This document shows, piece after piece, positions 53,941-64,000 of a stretch of DNA of 64,000 nt. Each line of letters starts with the position of its first letter. Position 1 is the first letter of the stretch. The notes under the pieces were generated by a model that saw only the letters and a program-made list of their open reading frames with translations, did not search any database and was not told the DNA's origin. Location: assembly GCF_026151205.1 (NCBI RefSeq), contig NC_087075.1:11702303-11766302 (forward strand). Direction: 5' to 3'. Origin of the DNA: Bolinopsis microptera. Its lineage: Eukaryota; Ctenophora; Tentaculata; Lobata; Bolinopsidae. The position numbers and the translations under genes are program-made.

Positions 53941-54472
53941 TCAATCATAATCATCTGAATCAAGGCATTCAGTTTCAGATTTTGAATCATCACTATCAAA
54001 CTCATTGTGATTAACTGGTTCCCTGTATTTGTTCTTGTCAACAACAACCAAATTGTCACCTCCCACTGTGATCTGGCAAGCTTTAAGGGCCTCCTGTGAC
54101 TCTTCAAATGATAGAATTTGTAATACTGGAATCTTTGCAGATTGTTTGGTTTCATTCAAAGAAAACTGCCTCTTTCCACATACAGGAAACTTTGATTCAT
54201 TAATATTCATCTTTCCAAACTCCTCAGCAAATGAGTATTGAGAATCTTTCCTTTTTATCAGAATGTCCTGTCCATCTTTAATTGCTTTCTCCAATTTCAC
54301 TCCTTTGTCGGGGAGCAAGTCTTTCTTGAGGAGTAACCTTTTTTGCTTTCCAAGAAGGTATTCAATGGAAGCATCATCCATTTCGTCCAAGTTTGATACA
54401 TGATCTCGACTGAATTTCTGTGTTGGTAAACCAAGAGATTGACTAGTTACTTTCATTGAACAACGGCTTGGA
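53941..54472 (-). CDS. Acidic C-terminal exon of unknown protein
   Basis: An open frame of 171 codons from an internal ATG (54456), extended to an acceptor-like tcacaatctccag at 54473. It ends TGA at 53941. The product is charged: a helix-forming stretch (EYLLGKQKRLLLKKDLLPDK), a central FAEEFGKMNINESKF, a small hydrophobic ITVGGDNLVVVDKNKY, and a strongly acidic end (DSDDSKSETECLDSDDYD). No domain is recognised. It may be the last exon of the coiled-coil gene at 57996-61718, on the same strand, but the phases (two bases needed here, one carried there) require another exon between. It ends 438 bp before the MADD start. Confidence 0.55.
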
Positions 54473-55560
54473 CTGGAGATTGTGATGGAACAGTTCTACA
54501 TCAACTCAGCAGGACTATCTTCATGAACAGCTGGAAAATTATGTCAATTCAGTATAATAGGTAACATCACACTGTAGTCTATATATGAACACGTTCATAA
54601 AAAGGTGGCACTAGAGATTGATTTTTCACTGCCAAAATTGTGTGAAGCATTTAAAAATACTTGTATCTCAAGGAGTATGCTATGAAAGTTAACCAAATTT
54701 TAATATGTGGTCCAAAAGGATTCAAATGTCACATAATTAAGTCATTCATCTCTTTATATCTGTTAATTGTGCAGATATGAGCCAGAAATCACAAAATATT
54801 CATTTCTTGCACCTCTAATGATGAATTTACATTCTGTGAGTGTGTCCTGCTTCTCAATGTGATTATTGAACCTTTCTGAGATAGTTGAGTGTTAAAAGTG
54901 CAAAGAGTCACCGGTTAAATGTGGAGTTACGATGCAATTATCACACACATTACAGGGTTAATTCTGACTAAGTATCTCGGCCAGCACATTATTTCGGAAA
55001 CAATCAAAAAGTTATAATACTTCCCATATAACAATTTTGTTGAAATTTGGTCAGCTTACGTAAACACTTATGTTCTACTGAACCTAAATTAGTTTGAGCA
55101 ATTTCGATGGTCAAATGTCAATGGTCATATTTCGATGGTCATATGTCAGAATTTGAGTTATCAACGGATTTATACCTATTTTGTCATTTTAGACCTCTTA
55201 ATCAAGGCCAATCTCTCCCAACTAAATTAGGTTCTGTAGTTAAGTATGATTAGGAGGTTCTGACAAATTTTCAGCATGATTCATGTTCAGGAACCGAAAA
55301 TATGATAGAATAATACGACAAAAATCAACGAATTTCGTCAAATTACGCGACTTTTACACCTAATTTTGCTCCAAAAGCCGCGCACCATCAAATATGGCAC
55401 CTAGGCCATAGGCGAAACTCACCGATCATTCCAAAAAGGTATGACAAATTTGGTACTGTAAAAATTCTCACAGTCTCTAGAAAACAATGGTACAAAAATT
55501 TTGAAAATACGAGCAAGTTTATTTTTATCGTGCACCCCCTAGATACACCATACACGTCAC
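54473..55560. other. No gene recognised
   Basis: AT-rich intergenic or intronic DNA with a few short repeats such as cgatggtcatat near 55110-55145. Confidence 0.4.
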
Positions 55561-55566
55561 TGCTTA

Positions 55567-56397
55567 ACGAGTGATACTCGTATAATATCTGTTCCATATA
55601 TTAGGACCGTCGACGAGTCCAACTCGATCGGCGCGCGTCTTCATGGTAGGTTGTAAACCTACAACTTAATTATTGCAGCCTTGTATGGGGGTTTTGCTGC
55701 CAAGTTTTGCTTCGTCAATTACTGGTACAAGGACGGTACCCCCAGCGGCAAGTACCAAGTCTGGCTTTTATTCACATAAAATATTGACAGTATACAGTAT
55801 CATTGTAAAGAACGCACTGTACTCATTTTAATGCATAAATTGAAAAACTTTCCTAATCTATAGTACCTTGTAGCGCGATGCATTGCTACACGTTGTATAC
55901 CTCTCGTGCACGCGAAGCGTGCACGCCGGCCGGCCGGCTGGCCGCGCGCGATCAAAAGGGGTTGCAGCGTGTGTCAAGCGATGCACTACTGGGTCGCGCC
56001 GCGCATCAAATAATTCTTCTCGCAACCACTGTGCCTCACCGAGCTGCGAAGGATTGACATCGTGAATCAAATAGTACCATGCGCACGTACACGTGTTAGT
56101 GTGTTACAATCTGAATAGTGAATTCATCCATGGTGTCATTCAGAGATAACCACATAGACAATCACATTAATTTGCAAAATTATAAAGCTGTGACCTTTTA
56201 TTCGGCCATTGACCGCGGAACCATTATCAATGGTCTGGCCCGGTGCGCGCTACTTTGTAGCACTTGCCATCGGGCCATTTCGAGAAGAAAGCGTTGTACG
56301 TAGGTTTATAACCTACCAAGCCGACGCGCGCCAAGTTGGACTCGTCGACGGTCCTGCTATTTGGAACAAATATTTTACGAGTATCACTTACTGGGCG
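55567..56397. mobile_element. Inverted-repeat element with ~100-bp arms in a CpG-rich island
   Basis: The left arm (55567-55665: agtgatactcgt, ggaccgtcgacgagtccaac, ggcgcgcgtc, ggtaggttgtaaacc) is mirrored by 56298-56397 with moderate divergence. The interior is rich in CpG and palindromes (gcgcgcgatc, ggccggccggc), unlike its AT-rich surroundings. A further inverted pair, gcgcgcgatcaaaagggg at 55944 and its complement near 56848, spans the right arm, so two elements may be nested. Confidence 0.65.
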
Positions 56398-57197
56398 CAC
56401 CGCGCTCAGCCTGTCATTCCGCCTAATCTCTATTCGGCGGAACATTATAGCCTGGGGTCCCCAGGTAAGAGTATCACCCGTTAAAGAAAGCGGCGCGCGC
56501 AACTTCGAAGAAATTTAAACAAGTAACATCCAAACATACCCAGGAAACCTTACTATACCGGTAGGGGCCTAACTTCGAAAATAAAAGAGATAGAAACGTC
56601 TAGTTTTCAACAAAATGTTCGCCTTGTAAAAATAACGTTACCTCCCCAGGAGGAAAATTAGGGACATTATAGATTTTGAATTATCGCGAAAAGTCTTATT
56701 TTGGGCCTTATAAAAGTGCGCAGCTTTAACTTTGCGGATTCTTGTTCTCTGAAATTGGCTGAATCGTATCACGTGGTACGTTGTGAAATTGCATTCTTGG
56801 AATAATTGAAGCGTACAAACGCAATAAACATTAAACTTGACACATAACCCCTTTTGATCGCGCGCGATCTAATTTGCTCTAACCAGAGCCCTCTCGCTTG
56901 CAGTAGCGCGCGACCGCCGAAGGCGGCAAAGGATATATATTCAACTTGTGAAACAAGCGCGTCACGCAGTACGCGTATACACATGGCTATGTGAACGATC
57001 TAATATCTAGAGGCTAGACAAGTTTGTCATGTTGGCGAGGATTTGCTCATAAACTAGCTGTCAAAATTTATAAAACTCATGTGTTTTCATTGATTCAACG
57101 ATATAGTTTAGTTTAATGATAGCTATTGAAATCGACTGAAATTAAAAAGTTGTCACATTCTGGACAAAAAGTTCGAAATGGAAAAATTTTTGAAAAA
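56398..57197. other. CpG-rich repeat flank; no gene
   Basis: Includes the second copy of the ccccttttgatcgcgcgcg segment (56848-56868) and cgaccgccgaaggcggc. Composition returns to AT-rich by about 57000. Short frames here overlap on both strands and I reject them. Confidence 0.4.
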
Positions 57198-57340
57198 AAT
57201 TCAACGGACTTGGACGGACCTATAAATAAACGGACCTTAAATGAACGGACTTTATTTGGACGGACATTAAGATGAACGCTAGGGCCTCCAGCGTTCAATT
57301 AATGTCCGTCCAAATAAGGTCCGATAAGGTATATGTTATA
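57198..57340. repeat. Dispersed hairpin repeat, copy 2
   Basis: cggactttatttggacggac with attaagatgaacgct, a short spacer, then agcgttcaattaatgtccgt with ccaaataaggtccg form a long near-perfect hairpin. The same family occurs at 1-110. Confidence 0.75.
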
Positions 57341-57995
57341 ATAGTGCGCGCATTAAGTTCAACAAATAAAACTGAAAATTCTTGAAGTTATCAATAAAAT
57401 TGCCATACAATAGCAAGGTATCATTTAAAAACAGAATATGTCGTGATCACGCATTAGTATAAATACAACTCAAAAATAAAGGTTATGTTAAAATATAAAA
57501 TAAAGCAGAAAATCTCAAAATCGATTTCCTTAAGAAATAATTTACAAACTCTGGATATTGTCCTGACCAAGCAGTTTAACATGCATAAATAATTAATACC
57601 AAACTTAACATGCAATATGCATAAATACCTATAATCTCATTAAAACTGCGCTTGTTCATGCAACTATATACATTCTAGATTTCACATTTTGCGACTATAA
57701 CTGAAAGGTTTTTTTCTTATCACAAATTTAATTCATATCTGTACACGATGAAGAATTGTCAAAATATAAAAAAAAGATGTGAACTAAGAAAGAAGTATCA
57801 AAAAAAGATCATCATTTAAACTTTGAAAATCACATGACATAATAATTCCCTTTCATTATCCGTTCATGAAAATTCCGTTGTAATAACTATAAGAATCTTA
57901 CAAACATTCAATTTCGTCAGATCCGCCATTTAATCAGATGAGTTGATTATCAGTCCCTTCTAAACAAACAGTGCTGACACTAGCTAGTGACTCAC
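57341..57995. other. No exon recognised
   Basis: AT-rich sequence below the last recognised exon of the coiled-coil gene. The next exon should begin with one carried base. I could not identify it. Confidence 0.4.
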
Positions 57996-60900
57996 CGTCA
58001 GGAGGGTAGAAAGAAGACTGAGCCAAGTCAACTCCTAATTGATCCGCCATGTTAAACAGCTGTGACCTGCAGAACGGAGAGTTTACAAGTTTCTCGATCA
58101 AATTCTTTGGGAAACATTCCCCAAGTTACTTTCTTCATTCTTGAGGGAATTTAGTTACACTTACAATAAAAAGATAAAGCAAATCTTCAATTAACTGCGA
58201 ACTAAATTTAGCAAATTATTATTATTTTTACTACAAGATGCAACTGAAAGCAAATAAATACCTTTGAATCTCAAGTTGGTCTTGAAGCTCACACATTCGC
58301 TCACCCTTAACATCCCCACTCCTGAAGTAACGAACTTTAATGTATACATAATAGGTACTCCCAATGCAAATAATGTCACAGAATTGAGTTCACAAGTATC
58401 AAAATAGGGCTCGTAAGAGAGTTTTAATCTTCCAATTGTAGAATGTCGAAGAGAACTCAGAGCTGCGCGATACAAAATGGAAATTAATTAAATTTAATAA
58501 GGTTTCATAATCTTGACAGCTATAATTTATACTGTAAGTAAAAATTAAAATAAGGGATAAATTGATATAAGTATAGACTATAGCTATGTTAACTTCAGGG
58601 TAACCTGTCGATGTAGCTTTTAAGAATTCGCACTGAACTCCTCAGAGCGTCCGACATTTCGTGAGCTTTATTCTGCTCTGAATCGTGAGTATCTTGTAGG
58701 ATCTTATACCTGGGAGATACAGTCATTAAAATACGGAAGGAAGTGTTATTATACCATGTTATATATAGTGTTATTATGTTCGTATACATAGTGTTATTAT
58801 GTTCGTATACATAGTGTTATTATACGAGCTTTATAGTCATGTTTATTAGTGCTAACTGGTAGACGCAAACTCTCCATTAATTTGAATCTCAAGTTTTTTG
58901 AGAAATAACAACAAACCTCTCTTTCAAATCTTTAAGCTCAATATCCAAAGTCTTGCACCTCTCAGCGAGACACAATGTCTCTACATTAGAAATTTGAGAC
59001 GTTGCCATGGACACACGACTCTGTGAGGCGAGACTTGGCATGGAGGCTCGACTCTCGACAGCAAGACGCCGAGGATCGTTGTCAGATCGGATGGGTTCCA
59101 GCTCATCGGATACGTCCATCAAGCTCTGCAAATAAATGGTTTAGAGCATTCCTCTAATCTTACTATATATAAAGCGAGACGATATATATATATTTATCCG
59201 TGCCATTTTACTGACACCATGGCATCAACTTTAACGCGAATTTCTGCAAAAACCGTAAAAAATATACAACTAAAACTTTTTTGACTGGGTCAAATGCTTT
59301 AATGGCCTCCAAATCAGCATGAAAAAATAAAAAATTGGCCAAGAAATAGGAATTTTAGAGCCCGAAATTTGGACCCCCAAGTGGTGTCAAAAACGCGAAT
59401 TAAATAGGTAATAATTATTTAGTCTCTTGAGTCTTGACACCATCTTAGGGTTATACGGGTTCCTGCTAGTTCCTCTAATTCCTCAGCTTGCTCAATGTCG
59501 ATCTACTAGCTGCAGGCTAACACATGGTTTCTAAGTGTTCTTATTAGTAAAACATAAGAAACTAGAAGTTTATGAAGAAGTGAACTTACCCTGTTGCTCC
59601 GAGAGTGGTTCGGCGTGGACGCCAAGAACTGATCTCGACTTTCCTCCAAGTCTCTTATTTTGTCCTGAAACGAATGATAAGCTTAACTTGATGGGCAAGT
59701 AAAAAGAACACATCCCTCTGATTTTATGTCGATTGGTTACCAAAATTAAATATTTAATTGATTGATAACGAATCGATGATGCATGAACGATGTGCCAGTC
59801 ATTTATGCGCCATATAACGCATAATATCAAGTGCGCGCTATTAATTAATTTAATTTGCATGCATGCTACAAGGTATCCTGGATTTAACTTGAAGAGTAAG
59901 TTACAAGTTATCCTGAAGTTGACTTATAGAGTACTACAAGGTATCCTAGAGTTAACTCAAAAAGTACTACAAGGTAACCTGAAGTTAACTTGAAGAGTAC
60001 TACAAGGTATCCTGAAGTTAACTTGAAGAGTACTACAAGGTATCCTGAAGTTAACTCAAAAAGTACTACAAGGTAACCTGAAGTTAACTTGAAGAGTACT
60101 ACAAGGTATCCTGGATTTAACTTGAAGAGTACTACAAGGTTATATCCTGAAGTTAACTTGAAGAGTACTACAAGGTATCCTGAACTTAACTTGAAGAGTA
60201 CTACAAGTTATCCTGGAGTTAACTCAAAAATTACTACAACGTATCCTGAAGTTAACTTGAAGAGTACTACAAGGTATCCTGAAGTTAACTTGAAGAGTAC
60301 TACAAGGTATCCTAGAGTTAACTCTTATAGAGAACTACAAGTTAGCTTCAAGTTATCATTTATCTACTTAATTTAACCTAAACAACCTCCATGTTGCTGT
60401 AGCCTGCAGGCAACCGTGGATCAACTTAAGATAAAGCGATGATATGATCCTGAAGTTAACTGACAGAAAGCATGAAGTTTCAACCTACAGTTAGATATGC
60501 GTCGTCTTCTAATTATATCGGTCCTGATATTCGAAATTTTATCGCCTCTCGGATTTGCTCTCGGATCCTATAGGAATTGAGTATCCTATCGGGTCCGAGA
60601 GCAAATCCTATCGGCACTCGGAATTGTTAAATCCTATCTCCGCTAGGATTAGCGCTCGGATCCGATAGGTTATTAATTTCCTATCGGGTCCGAGAGCAAA
60701 TCCTATCGCCTCTCGGAACTTACACATCCTATCGCCGCTCGGCGATAGGAATTCATCGGAGGTATCCTGGGGGGACTGGATCGGCGTTAGGATTGATAAA
60801 ATCCGAGGTATCTCGGACGCGCTAGGATAAATCCTAGGGTAATCCTATCTAATTAGAATCGCAGAAATCGACGTTTTGAACAGCCGTGCATGATATTATG

Positions 60901-61718
60901 TCTTTGAAAAGGCATCACGATTTCTCACTTCAACAGTAAAATGTTTTCGCGCGCTACGTACTACAACGCCGCGCGTTGGCAGTTAAAATAAATATGGCAC
61001 AAATATTATATTGTCCGGATAAAGAAAATTTGGTTCATACCTTCAGCATAACGTTTGCGTCTTTGCTTGTATCCAGCTTCTGTTTCAACGAATTAATCAT
61101 CTTTTTAAAATGGGAGTTCTCTTTTTCTAGTTCGTCTTTCATCTCATTAGAATCGTTCAAGTTTATCTGAAGCGTTATTTCTTAAACAAATTAGATCACC
61201 CAACTGTAATGATTAGAACTTTAAAGCAATTAAAGACATAATTCTTGACTAGAATGTAAGTCACCATTTTGTTTACTCATTTGGCATACATTTTACGAAT
61301 ACAATGATCACGTACCAGTTGATCCTCCTTGTCCCTCAGCATTTCCTTCATCTTCCGAACTTTATTCTTCAGAATGGTGTTGTCGTGCTCTAGCTTGTCA
61401 AGCCTACGAAAAAAGAATATCTCAAGTAAAATATGAGGAATTTTACCCATTTTAATCGAGATCGTGATAAAGGAAGTTTTCTGCAAATAATAAATTTGAA
61501 GTTGTAAACCATCGCAAGTAGGAGTATTAACTAAAACTAATAGTTTTAATTAAAATTTAATTACAATTTACACGCCATAAAAGTACCTATTAGAGCGTGT
61601 AGACATGCCGTCCAACTGAGCTTGTAACATTTGATTGTGAGCCAGGAGCTCATTAGACACTTCACCGTCTTTAGACAAGTCTATCAAACTGTTATCTAGC
61701 TGGTCTTTAAACTCGTTC
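57996..61718 (-). CDS. Long coiled-coil protein, eight internal exons
   Basis: Exons 61718-61587, 61403-61316, 61166-61041, 59664-59590, 59125-58917, 58709-58605, 58321-58262 and 58066-57996, all GT-AG with matching phases. The product is rich in E, K, Q, L and N with heptad-like spacing: NRLDKLEHDNTILKNKVRKM, EMLRDKEDQL, FKKMINSLKQKLDTSKDANV. A Ser-rich loop (SRASMPSLASQSRVSMATSQ) breaks the coil in exon 5. More helix follows (LKERYKILQDTHDSEQNKAH), ending SSFYPPDG. The N-terminus lies beyond the tandem array to the right and the 3' end is not placed. It could be a scaffold of centrosome, Golgi or cytoskeleton, but I cannot choose a family. Confidence 0.8.
59868..60335. repeat. 33-bp array (agtactacaaggtatcctgaagttaacttgaag), ~13 copies
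   Basis: Diverged 33-bp units in the intron between coiled-coil exons 3 and 4. The unit length is a multiple of three, giving a KSTTRYPEVNL-type open frame on the plus strand that I do not believe is expressed. Confidence 0.9.
60535..60850. repeat. Multiply palindromic cluster (ctcggatcctatagg family)
   Basis: Repeated forms of tcctatcgggtccgagagca and its inverse tgctctcggatcc[gt]ata occur at least six times in alternating orientation. Several stable hairpins are possible. Non-coding and intronic. Confidence 0.7.
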
Positions 61719-61845
61719 CTGTGGTCACGTGACGTCAAGTGTGTGAAACGACGAATTAAACTTTATAATGTTGCAAATTTATTATGAAGGAGCATTGTAA
61801 ACAAGTCTATAAGTATAAGCATTACATGAACATATTCCTTATTAC

Positions 61846-64000
61846 GCTCTAAGTTATTAATTAAAGAACCTCTCAGTCTCACCCTCTCAGATTTTCAACG
61901 CTCCGTTCATTTTTATAGCTTTATTATTTTTATCTTTTTACTACACTTACTAACACGTGCTTTACAAAGGAGCAATAGTTTGCGGAGGCATTCTAGAACG
62001 GTATATATTTTAGCTTTCAGTTTCTGTTTCATTATCTTAAAATTTATTCCGCTTTTATTTTTATTTCCACTCTCGATTCCTTGCTAGCAGTCCGGTTAAT
62101 TTAGTACCTTTAGTGGGTCTCATTTTATCATTAGCTCTAATTAAAGAACCTCTCACCCTCTCAGAAAACTCCGTTTGGAGATATTCATATTCCTTATTAC
62201 GCTCTAAGTTATTAATTAAAGAACCTCTCAGTCTCACCCTCTCAGATTTTCAACGCTCCGTTCATTTTTATAGCTTTATTATTTTTATCTTTTTACTACA
62301 CTTACTAACACGTGCTTTACAAAGGAGCAATAGTTTGCGGAGGCATTCTAGAACGGTATATATTTTAGCTTTCAGTTTCTGTTTCATTATCTTAAAATTT
62401 ATTCCGCTTTTATTTTTATTTCCACTCTCGATTCCTTGCTAGCAGTCCGGTTAATTTAGTACCTTTAGTGGGTCTCATTTTATCATTAGCTCTAATTAAA
62501 GAACCTCTCACCCTCTCAGATTTTCAACGCTCCGTTCATTTTTATAGCTTTATTATTTTTATCTTTTTACTACACTTACTAACACGTGCTTTACAAAGGA
62601 GCAATAGTTTGCGGAGGCATTCTAGAACGGTATATATTTTAGCTTTCAGTTTCTGTTTCATTATCTTAAAATTTATTCCGCTTTTATTTTTATTTCCACT
62701 CTCGATTCCTTGCTAGCAGTCCGGTTAATTTAGTACCTTTAGTGGGTCTCATTTTATCATTAGCTCTAATTAAAGAACCTCTCACCCTCTCAGAAAACTC
62801 CGTTTGGAGATATTCATATTCCTTATTACGCTCTAAGTTATTAATTAAAGAACCTCTCAGTCTCACCCTCTCAGATTTTCAACGCTCCGTTCATTTTTAT
62901 AGCTTTATTATTTTTATCTTTTTACTACACTTACTAACACGTGCTTTACAAAGGAGCAATAGTTTGCGGAGGCATTCTAGAACGGTATATATTTTAGCTT
63001 TCAGTTTCTGTTTCATTATCTTAAAATTTATTCCGCTTTTATTTTTATTTCCACTCTCGATTCCTTGCTAGCAGTCCGGTTAATTTAGTACCTTTAGTGG
63101 GTCTCATTTTATCATTAGCTCTAATTAAAGAACCTCTCACCCTCTCAGATTTTCAACGCTCCGTTCATTTTTATAGCTTTATTATTTTTATCTTTTTACT
63201 ACACTTACTAACACGTGCTTTACAAAGGAGCAATAGTTTGCGGAGGCATTCTAGAACGGTATATATTTTAGCTTTCAGTTTCTGTTTCATTATCTTAAAA
63301 TTTATTCCGCTTTTATTTTTATTTCCACTCTCGATTCCTTGCTAGCAGTCCGGTTAATTTAGTACCTTTAGTGGGTCTCATTTTATCATTAGCTCTAATT
63401 AAAGAACCTCTCACCCTCTCTAAGTTATTAATTAAAGAACCTCTCAGTCTCACCCTCTCAGATTTTCAACGCTCCGTTCATTTTTATAGCTTTATTACTT
63501 TTATCTTTTTACTACACTTACTAACACGTGCTTTACAAAGGAGCAATAGTTTGCGGAGGCATTCTAGAACGGTATATATTTTAGCTTTCAGTTTCTGTTT
63601 CATTATCTTAAAATTTATTCCGCTTTTATTTTTATTTCCACTCTCGATTCCTTGCTAGCAGTCCGGTTAATTTAGTACCTTTAGTGGGTCTCATTTTATC
63701 ATTAGCTCTAATTAAAGAACCTCTCACCCTCTCAGATTTTCAACGCTCCGTTCATTTTTATAGCTTTATTATTTTTATCTTTTTACTACACTTACTAACA
63801 CGTGCTTTACAAAGGAGCAATAGTTTGCGGAGGCATTCTAGAACGGTATATATTTTAGCTTTCAGTTTCTGTTTCATTATCTTAAAATTTATTCCGCTTT
63901 TATTTTTATTTCCACTCTCGATTCCTTGCTAGCAGTCCGGTTAATTTAGTACCTTTAGTGGGTCTCATTTTATCATTAGCTCTAATTAAAGAACCTCTCA
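61846..64000. repeat. Higher-order tandem array of ~274/355/313-bp units, continuing past the window
   Basis: Units begin gtgggtctcattttatcatt and end ggttaatttagtacctttag. Starts at 62113, 62468, 62742, 63097, 63371, 63684 and 63958 give lengths 355, 274, 355, 274, 313, 274. The long form contains an extra 81-bp block (aaaactccgtttggagatat...), the medium form 39 bp of it. Copies are otherwise almost identical, so homogenisation is recent. A partial unit starts at 61846. The plus-strand frames (82-109 codons ending IPC) arise from repetition. Confidence 0.93.

Noticed and set aside
55858-56518. Overlapping frames on both strands in the CpG-rich block
   Set aside because: Open because GC-rich sequence lacks stops; mutual overlap and inverted-repeat context argue against genes.
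62113-63932. Repeated 82-109-codon hydrophobic frames ending IPC
   Set aside because: Start is GTG, the frame depends on repeat length, and the coding strand has AT-rich bias rather than protein-like composition. Better explained as a satellite.

Overview
AT-rich animal genomic DNA with GT-AG introns, TTAGGG-type repeats, many tandem arrays and several transposon classes. I found no rRNA, tRNA, operon or CRISPR. The signal-peptide receptor with repeated GCW...C domains, the Penelope-like element and the RTE-like LINE suggest an invertebrate, perhaps a non-bilaterian such as a cnidarian. That placement is a guess.

The backbone is one gene on the minus strand, 53502 down to 14390. I assembled it exon by exon as MADD (the DENN-domain Rab3/Rab27 exchange factor): 35 coding exons, about 1,374 codons, with splice phases agreeing at every junction but one (exon 20/21). 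Its introns hold most of the window. Intron 29 contains an antisense gene for a four-domain transmembrane receptor (20751-26250, +). Intron 30 contains a small secreted LDLa-type protein (17877-18287, +). Intron 8 carries an intact 1033-codon LINE with an 11-bp target duplication, intron 10 a 2.6-kb foldback element with 647-bp inverted arms, and intron 7 a 5'-truncated Penelope-like element with a GIY-YIG endonuclease.

The most striking item is in MADD. A 34-nt microexon, with its own acceptor and donor, has been copied 15 times head-to-tail in an 89-bp array (32189-33468). One copy keeps the MADD frame, and three or more create a stop.

Left of MADD (5028-9964, minus) is the 3' part of an unrecognised gene with hydrophobic segments and coiled coils. 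Right of MADD is an acidic terminal exon (53941-54472, minus), then eight in-phase exons of a long coiled-coil protein (57996-61718, minus). A higher-order tandem array runs off the right edge (61846-64000). Remaining space holds MITE-like and foldback elements, two of which carry internal TTAGGG repeats.
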